Source: Phlebotomus papatasi (lineage: Eukaryota; Arthropoda; Insecta; Diptera; Psychodidae). Taken from it: 64,000 nucleotides of DNA. The stretch covers positions 48,794,001 through 48,858,000 of the forward strand of contig NC_077222.1 in assembly GCF_024763615.1 (NCBI RefSeq), read 5' to 3'. Position 1 is the stretch's first letter. The number at the start of each line of letters is the position of its first letter. A program made the translations under genes and the position numbers. Below, in pieces: positions 24,001-36,000 of the stretch. The notes beneath the pieces were generated by a model, which saw only the letters and a list, made by a program, of their open reading frames with translations, had not been told where the DNA came from and did not search any database.

Positions 24001-27000
24001 CATCTTGTATAGCATCTCGAATAGGAATCCTAGACAAAGCGTCAGCATTTGTATTAAGAGATCCTTTTTTGTACTCTACTTTAAAGGAATATTCAGCTAG
24101 CGCAAGTCTCCATCTCAAAATTCGGCTACTGGGATCTTTAATGCTATAGATCCATTGGAGGGGTTTGTGATCGGTAACGATTACGAATTCCCGTCCTAAT
24201 AGATATGCACGATACTTCTTACAGAAAAAATAGATCGCCAGAGCTTCCTTTTCGATTGTAGAGTAATTCTTTTCAGCTTTGTTTAAAACACGGCTGCCAT
24301 AAGAAACTACTCTATCATTCTGAGACAAAACAGCTCCAATCGCGTAATCACTAGCGTCCGTCGTGAGCGTGAATGTCTCATTGAAATCCGGAAAGGTTAA
24401 GATAGGTTGAGAGCAGAGCTTTTCTTTCAATTTGTCAAAACTATCTTGGCACATCGAGGTCCATAAAAAGGGTTCATCTTTTTTTGTTAACGTTGTGAGT
24501 GGATATGCGATATCCGAGAAATTTGGGATAAATCGTCTATAATACGATGCTAGACCAAGAAATGATTTTATTTCCTTTACGTTTAAAGGAGTAGGATAAT
24601 TGGAAATGGCCTCAGTTTTCTTTGGATCGGGACATAAACCATCAGACGAGATTATAAACCCGAGGAATGGTAATTTCATTTTCATGAACTCGCATTTATT
24701 TGGTTGTACTTGAATTTTGTGGTCAGAAAGTCTTTTGAAGACAGCATCCAGCTTTTCCAAATGCTCCTCAATTGTGGATGAATAGATGATGATATCATCT
24801 AGATAAGCCATACAGTGGCTTTCAAGCAAATCTCCTAGCACATTACGAATCATGCGTGAGAATGCTGCTGGTGCAGAGCATAAGCCTTGTGGGAGTCTTT
24901 GAAATTCAAAGTGGGACCCCAAAGCATTGAAAGCTGTTTTGTGACAACTGTCTTGAGAGATGCGCATTTGGAAATATCCGTTGGCCAAATCAAGGGTCGT
25001 GAAATATCGGCTGTTCCTCAACTGGTCGAATATATCATCTATATTACTAATTGGATGTTGATCTTTCACAATCACTTCATTCAATTTTCTAAAATCGATG
25101 ACTATTCTCCATCTTTTCTTGCCAGTTGAATCGGGTTTTTTAGGAACGACCAATAATGGGGAATTATAAGGAGAAAAACTTGGACGTATAATTTCGCTGT
25201 TAAGCATTTGAGAGATTTGGTTCCTAACTTCCTCACGTTGGTGGAAAGGAACTCTGTAAGGCTTGACATTAATTACATCAGCATCCGGGTACGTCAATAT
25301 TTCGTACTCTTCCGCGATAATGTGGGAAAGCCTATCACCTTCCAGATAGAAAGTTGAATTATATTTATCACACAATTTATGAAGTTGTGATATATGGTGA
25401 GGATCTAAGTTCCGGTTGAACTTTATTAAATTGAAAATAACATTCCCTCTTATTGAGCTTTCAAAGACTGGATTATTGAAATCCATGCTCTGTATAGAAT
25501 ATACTTCGTAATTTGATAAAAGATCATATTCAGGAAGAGATGTATAATTGAGTTCGATTACTGTGTCGGTATTATTCATTATGGGGACTTTTGCCCTATT
25601 TTCTCTTGGCCTTATGACACAGTTTTGAAAATATGCCGTTTTTTCAGAATTCAAGAATTTTTGCTTACATAGCAATGGCTCATTAATTGGAAATGTGAAC
25701 TCTACGAGAGTTTCGCAATGAGGGCGTAAGCATATTTTGTTAATATTGCGTTGATCATTGCCCTCGTTCAGGTGCTCATTCAGCGTATTGTCATTTATGG
25801 GTTGCATTATTGGGGAATATTCGGGAATTTGCTGATTTTGTTGTTGCTCAATAATATTGTGATTTGCATTTGTAAGTGGGTCGGTGGCCACTTCGCTGAA
25901 TTGTTTTTGTGACACGGTCACATTTTCTTGGATCTGATCTTCAGAAGATTGGTCTTGTGTCATGGTCACATTTCTTTTGGTTTCATCTTGAGAAGATCGA
26001 TTATTGTAAGGAGGAGCAAGAGATAAAGTGATATTCAAGTTGCGCAGCAAAAGTTTTTGATCCCTCATGTAAATTACAGCATCCCATAAATGCAATAATT
26101 CGCGGCCTACAATTCCATCATATGGAAAATGATTGGATGGCAAGATGTGAAACTTTACAGTTTCTGTAAGTTTATTTGGATTGGAAAAGCTTATTTGAGT
26201 CATTATTGTGCCTAACGTTAAAAGTTTTCCATTTGTAATTCCACCTATTACATGTCGTTCTGAGTCATTAATTATGGTGCCTCTATCTAAACAAGAATGT
26301 TTGATAAATGAAAGAGATGATCCATTATCAACAAGAAGAGACAACTTTCTATAGGGACTCGCAGATGTGTAAATTTCTATTATTTGAGGATTAGGTGGAT
26401 TGGAAATGAAATAGCTGGGTACGATTATTACTGTGTCTCGGTCAACAGGTGATCTTGCACGGGGCCTGTGGACCGATTCTCGTTTCCCGAGATATTTTGT
26501 GGAGACTGATCTAGCATTTCTTGACCAACATGGTACAATGCAGTAGAGTCAAAATCTCCACCTCTAGGAATAAAAATGGTTCTTTCCGTGTTAGAGGAGT
26601 TATTTTGGCTCGTATTAGAATTTCCCCGTGAGGTGTTGAAATTAGATCTCGAATTATTAAAGGAGCGGTTTTGCGACGAATTAAAGGACCTATTTGAGTC
26701 AGATGATCCACGATTGGAAATATTTTGGGAAGACTGATGATTTTGGAAACTCTGGTTACTCTGATGGGAATTCTGGTTATTTTGAGAATTCTGGTTAGAA
26801 TTCCTGTTATTATTTTGATTTTGATTATTATTGTTAAAACGAGATTGATTTCTGAAGCTGTGTCCCTGGGTATGATTTCCATTCGAGGATGAGTCATTGA
26901 AAGATCTTTGGTGAGATTCGGATTCTTGAAATTTCGATGTATTTACTTTTAATCGACTTTCTGCGAAAGTGATTGCTGAGGAAAGATTCGCGAAATTTCT

Positions 27001-30000
27001 TGCTAATAGAAGGATACGTATATCGTGGTTCCTAATCGAATTAGCATATGTATCGATAGCCATTCGCAAGTTACTGTCCTTTAAGCTCTGCGGAAGATTC
27101 CCATCCATATGCACTGTATATGCATTATTGAGGACATTTAATGATTCAGTAACTCTTTTCCCAAATTCTTTAAGAGATTCTTTGGGATGGATGGTCATTC
27201 TTTGAATTGCCGTAATTGCATCCGCAAGTGATACTTCTGGAGTTACCGCGTTAAGGATAGCATTTCGAAATTCCTCATACGTATTAAAATTTTGACCTCT
27301 TATATGTGTATAAATTTCAGGGCTTAATTTAATGCTTAAAAGTCTTATATATTCATGATCACGCGAGGGTGTGGAATTTGCAAAAAAATCGTCATAAAGA
27401 CCGTCGCAAATGGAAATGAAATGGGAGACGATATGTGGTTCACCTTGACATTTGGGGATGTCCTTGTAGATCTCTGCAAACGATACCATAGCCATCGTTG
27501 CTCTCGTTGATGTTCTTGATGATTCTTCTGCTGATTGAGATGTCAGCTCTGGTGACTGGTGAACGACAGATGGTTGATCTTCTGCGATGCTGGAATCGGT
27601 CGAGGATGCAGATTCAGGATACGCAGGAAGCGATCTAATTTCCTCAATTATTGGAGTAACACCGAGAGATAAGGGTGGCGGTTGCACAGGAGTCCTTAGA
27701 TCATATCTTTCCAAGGGTGTTGTAGGTTGAGTCGTGTCTTCAGCAACGATTGATGGTGATGCTGAGGCTGGTGTAGCTGGAGGAGATCGTGGTGTTTTAG
27801 CGCTCCTTTGAAACACTGAAGGCAGCACCAATTTAGGAAGCGATGTTTGTGGTGAAGGAAATTTGAAGACAGATGAGGATTGTCCTTCTTGCGGATCCAC
27901 TTCAGATGTGGATTTCTTCTTCACGGTTTTATCTTTAACACAAACCACTTTTTTTCTCAAATGAAAACTTGTCCGTTTACTCATGGATTCGAAATAACGC
28001 GACCACTTCTGACACCAGTGAAGTGTAAAGACTTGTAGTTAGTTCCACGATCAGCACACGACTGAGTGTATGATTTATTTTTTGATTGATTTACAATTTC
28101 GATATACAAATAAATGACCTAATTATAAAAATGATTACTTAAATTTCTACTGAAACAGGGTGTTTCACAACATAATATCCAGTTCTATTGACTGAAATAG
28201 TTTCATATATAAACCTAAGAACAGTTTTAAACAAGATTTGAGAAAATACATGAGCTACAAAATTTATAATTTGAGGATCAGTCAAAAATTAGCTTTTAGG
28301 AAAAAATGCAAAAGTAGCCCCACATTCTAAAACTGATCTAATCTTTTAATAATCATTTAATATAAGCTAAATACTATTAGTAAATATTATTAAGAGTCAG
28401 AAAAACTGAAAATAATACCGAGGGAATATTTTTGGTACGGATTGTGGTCTGTTTCCGGTGTGATGTGTTCTGAAAGGGGTTTCTTCTTTGAATATTAAAA
28501 TTTTCAGCCCAAATTCTACTTTTTCATATATTTTTTATTATTTTTCAAATTTCTTCTTATTATTGTTGCAATTTCATTTCTTTTACTTCATTATTTTATT
28601 TAAAAAACATGAATAAAATCATCAAATTTAGTTTTCCTCGAAGAATCCTCCTTTAACTTTGATAAGCGCTTCACATATTCGAGGCATCCTGTTGATCAAT
28701 TTCTCCAAAATGTTAGAAGGAACTCTGCCCACATATCCTGAAGTGTTTCCACCAAGATTGGAACTGATGTCGCGCCTAATCTCGAACCTTGTGGTCGAGA
28801 AAATCCAGGAGAATTGCAATGAGGTTACAATCGGGTGACTGGCGTGGCTAATGCATTCGGTTTATTGGGCGTGGGTATTTTTTTTCAAGAGGATAACGAT
28901 CCCAAGCATTTCTCAAAGCTTTGTAGAGGTTTCCTTCTTGAGAAAGAGAAACGCAGGGTCCTAAACTACATGCATTAGCCACCCCAATCATCCAATTGTA
29001 GCCTCATTGCAATTCTCCTGGATTTTCTCGACCACAAGGTTCGAGATTAGGCGCGACATCAGTTCCAATCTTGGTGGAAACACTTCAGGATATGTGGGCA
29101 GAGTTCCTTCTAACATTTTGGAGAAATTGATCAACAGGATGCCTCGAATATGTGAAGCGCTTATCAAAGTTAAAGGAGGATTCTTCGAGGAAAACTAAAT
29201 TTGATGATTTTATTCATGTTTTTTAAATAAAATAATGAAGTAAAAGAAATGAAATTGCAACAATAATAAGAAGAAATTTGAAAAATAATAAAAAATATAT
29301 GAAAAAGTAGAATTTGGGCTGAAAATTTTAATATTCAAAGAAGAAACCCCTTTCAGAACACATCACACCGGAAACAGACCACAATCCGTACCAAAAATAT
29401 TCCCTCGGTATTATTTTCAGTTTTTCTGACTCTTAATAATATTTACTAATAGTATTTAGCTTATATTAAATGATTGTTAAAAGATTAGATCAGTTTTAGA
29501 ATGTGGGGCTACTTTTGCATTTTTTTCCAAAAAGCTAATTTTTGACTGATCCTCAAATTATAAATTTTGTAGCTCATGTATTTTCTCAAATCTTGTTTAA
29601 AACTGTTCTTAGGTTTTATATGAAACTATTTCAGTCAATAGAACTGGATATTACAGCGTTTTCCCGGTCCAAATCACGTGTATTTAAGCTTACGAAGGGT
29701 GTATTTAATGTTTTGGCCGTTAGTGTATATATGAACATGTTTCGTACATGACTGGCATATATAATATGAGAAAGAGCTTTTCCACCGTTTTGCTCTGAAG
29801 GTTAATTACGAACGCTAAGATGACGGTGGACGCTGAAAACTACGTAGTATGCCTAACTGCCTATCTCTGTAAGGGAACTTCGAGTGTATCTTTAATAATA
29901 ATACTACGAGTTTTTGGAACACTATCTTATCCCTAGACACACTCACGACTAAAGTCCAGAAACGAGTAAGCTAGTTCATAGCCAAGTCAGTTCCTGACAC

Positions 30001-33000
30001 AATACGAACGAGGATTAGCGTTCACTGGTATCAACAAAACATAACTTTCATAGGTTTCCTAAATGCCCTAAGGTCCTGAAATGCCTGGTTCAGTAGGCAT
30101 TTTCAGACCTTTCAGATTTTTTTCTCTGCTCTGAAAAAAAAATGTTTTTTTTTTCAAATTAACAAGACAAGTTTGTAAAAAGTTTGTTCTTCCATACAGA
30201 ATATGGAAAAGTTTTGTCAAATCGACGGCCAACTGAATCTTGTTAAAAGTTTGTCAAAAGGGTGTTTTTCCATATAAAATACAAGAAAAATGTTTGTCAA
30301 ATTGGTAAATAACATACTTTTGACAAAATTTCAACAAAATCCATTTGTTCGTTTAACAAGACATTTCTTCAGAGTAGAAAGGAGTACGGACAAGTGTGAA
30401 AATGCAATTAATAATAGATGTTAGGAATTGTTACCTTAAAAGGGATAAAATTATGCCAGTTAGTTCCCTGAATGCCTACCTAAAGGGTTTGCAGGAGAAT
30501 CTCTCATTTTAAAAGGGTAAAAATATGGCTTTAAAAAAAGAAATACGCCTTACAAAGCCTCTTCAACCATGAGATGTCTTTCCTCACCCGAAGTTGCAAT
30601 ATCTTTAATGACCAAGGCGAAAAGGAACAACATTTTTCTTTTTTATTTATTAATTTATTTTATTAAAAAAAAACACTGAATTTACTTAACAAATTTATTT
30701 TTATTCCAAATTTGTTGAGTTTGAATATTTGTAATTATAATTTTAAATAAATGAAATTTTTAACAACTGACTCAAACACTATGCAACACGGTTTTTGTCT
30801 CAGAGATCTCACATGGTACGTTTGATAGAGTCGAGTCCCCTGATTAAGAATATGGTTTTAGTTTTGTTCAAACACGTCTCGTTTTTTTTTTTTTTAATTA
30901 ATACTTTTATATTTTTTCTGCTTTGCCTTACATTATTTTTTAATATCCAAGGTTCTAGTAAAAAGAGCTTAAAAAGTGTGGGTTCCTTAGAAATGTCATT
31001 AGTTGTGCTTTAACTTTGATTATCACAAAAACTTTGTAAAACCACTCCTTCAGGGTGTAAAATTGGGGTTTCTCTAAAAATTATCAAAATAAATGGTCTT
31101 GATATGAGGTTATAAAAACTTGTATAAAATAAACTAAACAAAATATTAGAAATTAATTGACACCAGGCGATAAGCAACACTTAGGACTACATTTTTTTCC
31201 ATTTAAGACATCGCGCTCCGATCACTCTAACTGCCTCATTTGTTGGTTTTTGTCATTTGAAAAATATTAAATACCTATTTTAGAACAAATTTCCTAATGA
31301 TAACTGTTAAAATGTTATTTAAAACTTACGTGAAACATACGTAAATCTTGAGATTTTTCTTTAAATCGATCGGGGGATCATCAACATAATTTTCATTTAC
31401 ATCCATTTACATTTCATTTAAGGAATTTGTTCTAAAATAGGTATTTCATACTTTTAGAAAATGGCAAAAACCAACAAATGAGGCATTTAGAGTGGTTGGA
31501 GAACGATGTCTCAGATAAACAAAATTGTAGTCCTAAGTGTTGCTTATCGCCTAGTGTTAATAAATTTTTAATATTTTGTTTAGTTTATTTTATACAAATT
31601 TTTAGAACCTTAATTTAAGACCATTTTTTGATAATTTTTAGAGAAACTTCAATTTTACACCTTGAAGGAGTGGTTTTGCAAAGTTTTTTGTGATAATCAA
31701 AGTTAAAGCACAATTAATGACCTTTCTAAAGAACCCACACTTTTTAAGTTATGTTTACTAGAACCTTAGATATAACGAATAATGTAAGGCAAAGCAGAAA
31801 AAATATAAAAGTATTAATTAAAAAAAATTGAGACGTAATTGAGCAAAATTAAAAGCATATTCTTAATCAGGGGACTCGACTCTATCAAACATACCATATG
31901 AGACCTCTAAGATAGAAAAAAGTTGTCAATTTGTTGCATTGTGAAATTTTGCAATTTTTTCTCTCAGTGTTTTGAGATGACATGTTTTCCGGAGTCGCTT
32001 CTTCCCGGCAATTTCCAAAATCTCCTTTTGCTGAATGCAGGCAGGATTCTCTCGAGTCTGTAAGACCTCTCTCAGGCAAGGAACAAACACCAGTAGGTCC
32101 TTGTCCCTCAAGCCGTTGTGTTTTCATATCCAAATGAGGGAGTTTCCTAGTCCCAAATATTTTACCGTGGATGGTAGAATTTTAATTGTAGCTACACCTG
32201 GACGCCTCATTTGAGCTTCTCCGGGATGAAAGACACTCCTCGGAACTGCAGTACATCCTCTACAACCACGTTTTTGTGTGATGGAGCTCCTGCAGCAGTC
32301 TCTTCATCCACCTTTCCGGACATGCTCGAAATCATGTCTCAATCTGAAATTGAGTTTTCTTTTCACATGTGGGGCACTAGAACTTGGTTTCTGCACCTAT
32401 TTTTATCCACTCTGACCTACCTGACAACCAAAAATGGGGCTATTCCACGCAGTTGAAACAATTTACACACTTTATTGAGGTTATGTGACACTTGACGCGC
32501 AATTGCGCCAGATTTCCAGTGACATTTCCAATGCCACTCTGGATGGAAAAGGCCACTTGGATAAGAGAAATTCAAAAATGCGGAAAAAAGCCGTTATGCT
32601 CACCTTTGATCTGTATTATGGTAATTGATCAAACAGACCACAGAATGCTTTTATTTTCTCTTTTATTCTGTCATAGGATTTACATAAGCATGTCTTGAAA
32701 TTGAGTAATTTTATAGAATTAAGTGCAAAATTAAAGATTGTAAACGTAAAGTAAATAATATATTTTTGCATAAAGGTAAAACATGATTAGTTTATCAATA
32801 GAAAAGGCAAAAAAAATGTCTGTAAAGAAGAGATTTAGTCCAGTTCCCGAAAGTTTTACAATCCTAAATAACAAGCAATTTTATTGGTTTTTCAGTATCT
32901 AATGGACCATTTATACTTAATATCCAATTCTAAGTCAAAATTTTCCAAAAAGTCTTGACTGATAAGAATTTAGAGAAGTTAAACCATATGAATAAATCTT

Positions 33001-36000
33001 AGGTCTGAAGCCCGTATAATGGATGCCCAGCCTAAACCTAAACGAAAAATAAAGATTTCAAAACTTTCAAAAAAAATTAGAGGGAATATCGATACTTTAA
33101 AGTTAATTATGCTATCAGTAACTTAGATATTTAAAAATATCTCTTTTCTCTAATATCTCTGATTAAATATTTGTTTCTTTTCCCTATATCTAAGGATTGA
33201 TAATTCAATGAAAAAGACTCAGTCGATTTATTTTGATTATTCTGGTTGGAAAAATTATTTTATGAAAAATAATTTGAACGCGAGTCCTTTATTGAAAAAG
33301 ACTTAAAAAATATTTTAAAAATCCATTAGATTTCGTCTATATAAAATTTATACTTTTATTTATCATTTTTATGTAATTTTTCAATTGGACATAAAACTGG
33401 TGATATACTGTACAAGTACGTAATATCATGCTTCTGTTCTATGTACTAAATCTTAGAAAAAGGACCGTTTTTTATCTTTATTATAATTGTTCCTAATTGA
33501 ACCATTTAACCTTTCAGGATCTTATAATATGCCATCAGTGACTTGAAAAATATCATATTTCTGACTAAGAAATTTATTTTGTCATCTCAAAAAATGATTT
33601 TCTGTGTTATTCGGGTTTAATAGAAGTTAAGGATCTATCTACTCGATTTTTGTTCTAGAATTACGTTTAGTAACTTTTAGAGCTCGTTATATCTGTATAA
33701 TCGGTCTTCTGAATATCTGCGCACTTTCTAATACTAATTTAATAAATTTATAATTACAATTTTGTATGAAAAAATAATGATAAGAATGTAGAGATTTTTT
33801 TGTAAGTAAATTTACAAAAATTACAGAAGAATTATTTTAAATTATTAAATTTATTAATTTTTTTTTAAACCAGCATTTAATTTTAATTTTAACTGCTCGA
33901 ACTCTACGAGAGAGCAGTTTCCACAAGTTTTTTTCAACTTCTCACTATCCTGGTTGTCAAAAGAAGAGATATTGACTTCCGGTTTTCGGTGACTCCCCCT
34001 CCCATGCTATAAGTCAATATTCTCTTGCAAACTAACTTAATCAAATTAGCCCCTGCCCCAACACTCCTTCAACCCCTTTAAAAACAAGTTTTTTTACTTA
34101 TCTCAAAATTGGCCTAGGCTAGGCGATTTCGTTTATTTTCGGATATGTTTTACTGTGTTATCACGCACATTAAAATTTTAATATGATTCACATTAATTGT
34201 CGCTGGTGAGAGTCCAAAGGTGTAATTTGTGTGTTTGAATAATTTTATATTCAAAATTTGATCTATTTGTTGATAAAAAGGTAGACCTGGCCCGCAAAAT
34301 TTGATATAAATTGATTTATAGCATTAACGCGAAAAATTATTGCGATTTTCTCTTTAATTTTTTAATGTGAAAAATATTTATGCTTTAGGTAAATTTAAAC
34401 TTATTTTTGCAGGCCAAGTCCACTTCTTTATCAATAAATAGAAAAAACCCAAATATTAAGTGACACTCAAAGACACAAATAACATATTTGGACGCTCACA
34501 AGCGACAATTAATGTGAATCACATTAAAATTTTAATGTGCAAGTGTGATAACGCAGTTAGAGGTAGTCTCAGCTTAACATGTCGACGACGACACTTATCG
34601 CCAGAAAAATCGCCATTTTGGATTATTCAACCACAATGGAGATGGAGGGCCTAGTTTTCAACGGATTTGGTTAAATTTGGATATTTTTGAAACGTCTTGT
34701 AATTCAGAACTCGACTGGATCGGTCACAATTCGCGATGAATCGGTAAAGTAACGGTAATAGCACTATTTTAAAAACACTGTTTTTCATATTTTTGAGTCT
34801 TCTGACCCCATTTAAAATTCAAACGCCAAGAGATTATCGACTTATGGTCTTCGATGACCTTTCTAAAATGACATAATTTCGAAGCTAATCTCTTCCTTTT
34901 TTGCCCAATTTTTTCAATGATTTTCGGATATATTTTGTTGTTAGTCCAGCTGTACATTTCGTCCTTAGCCACCTTTCACCAGTAAAGCCGCTATCCTGAA
35001 TAATTTAACCCATTCCTTACCATGGTATTATACATCATACGCAAATTGAGTGATTTTAGATGATTTATTCCAAGGCAATTGATATTCGAGTTTCTGTCGG
35101 AAATGGATTTTTAGTTACTTTAGTCCTTCAATTACTTGGAAAAAAATAGCCCGACAGAGATGGGAATACATTTTGTTGTTATTTTCTCGCTTCACGTGAA
35201 GTCATGCAAAAATTTTGCTCAAAATGGCGGACGGAAAATGCGTCATCCCGTCGAATTTGTTAAAATTGACCTTCATCCTCTCTCCTAATTTGAATTCTGG
35301 TTGCCAATGTGTTTTCTTGGATAGTTACTCAATCTAAATCAATAGAGTTTGTAATGAATTAATGAACAGAATTTAAATTCAGTGACCGTTTAACCTGTAG
35401 GAAACTAATCTCAAAATATGAACATTCTATCTCAAGTATTTCTGGTACATTGACTGAATGGGTTAAGAGCAAAGAGCCTAATTTTCACTCGATTTGGTAA
35501 CATAATTAATTAATATATTTATAATTTTTTAAAATACCATCTTTTTTAAAATATCCTCTTCTTTAATTTCGCAACAATTTTATGATCATTTATAGACAAT
35601 TTTAAATCGACATTAATCTTTTATGCATCCAAAATCCAAAAACCTTGCGAAAAGGAATATAAGGAAGAGCTCCTTCTCGGGAGTTCGACCAACTCACAAA
35701 GCCTCGGACATTTTGCCACCCCTTTTTTTCCTGGTTTTCTTAACTTAGAGAAAAAACTCTTCATAACTTGTAAATTTTAAAGGATTATTCAAACTGTTTA
35801 GGTATTGTAACCAGATCGAACATAATACATAATTCTGGTTTCAGACTGGAGATTTAAGTCAATATCTGAAGATCTTGATATTATAAATAAATTTGTGTTC
35901 TTTTCAAGAAGTAATTACATTTTTTTTTAATTATCTGCGATAAGAAATTAGAGAAGGTTAAGCCCCACATGGCTAATGTTCTGGATAGACCTACGGATTA

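Larger units (their letters stand above)
23200..28172 (-). mobile_element. Ty3/gypsy-type LTR retrotransposon without integrase
   Basis: 4973 bp on minus. The LTRs (28019-28172 and 23200-23353) are 154 bp, start TG, end CA, and appear identical. The target duplication is TAAT (23196-23199 and 28173-28176), confirmed by the empty site in the right palindrome arm near 29650. The primer site matches tRNA-Leu 3' ends. The ORFs are gag (518 aa) and pol (protease, reverse transcriptase, RNase H). Pol stops about 115 residues after the RNase H, and only 321 bp remain before the 3' LTR, so there is no room for integrase. The tRNA-Leu primer and small LTR resemble the mdg3 group (inference). Identical LTRs mean recent insertion. 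Confidence 0.93.
23124..29725. mobile_element. Head-to-head Tc1/mariner remnant at the palindrome centre
   Basis: Both ends are CACTAACGGCCAAAACATTA and its complement, flanked by TA (23122-23123 and 29726-29727). Each arm carries the 3' half of a Tc1-type transposase; the last part reads RMPRICEALIKVKGG, matching the family's C-terminal region. The central spacer (28856-28970) encodes QEDNDPKHFSKL in the plus frame, which is the region of the second catalytic Asp. Stops and a frameshift make it inactive. The LTR element sits inside the left arm, 72 bp from the end. Confidence 0.85.
18179..32610. repeat. Giant inverted repeat (14.4 kb end to end)
   Basis: The left arm (18179-28855) and right arm (28971-32610) are reverse complements in three collinear blocks: outer, about 18179-20390 against 30405-32610; middle, about 21155-21327 against 29885-30057; inner, 23122-28855 against 28971-29727. 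The inner block is collinear once the 4977 bp of the LTR element plus one TSD are removed, with pair sums of 57826 and 52849 on the two sides of it. In the outer block several predicted peptides of 60-82 codons are identical in both arms. Between the blocks the arms differ: 20391-21154 against 30058-30404, and 21328-23121 against 29728-29884. The spacer is about 115 bp. Confidence 0.95.

Noticed and set aside
29542..29751. 69-codon plus-strand ORF in the right palindrome arm
   Set aside because: It is the untranslated 3' region and end of the Tc1 remnant, with no protein-like features.
18179..32610. Giant palindrome as a chimeric-read assembly artefact
   Set aside because: The arms differ by an LTR element with a clean duplication, a repeat array and other tracts; an artefact would be symmetrical. 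It still deserves long-read confirmation.
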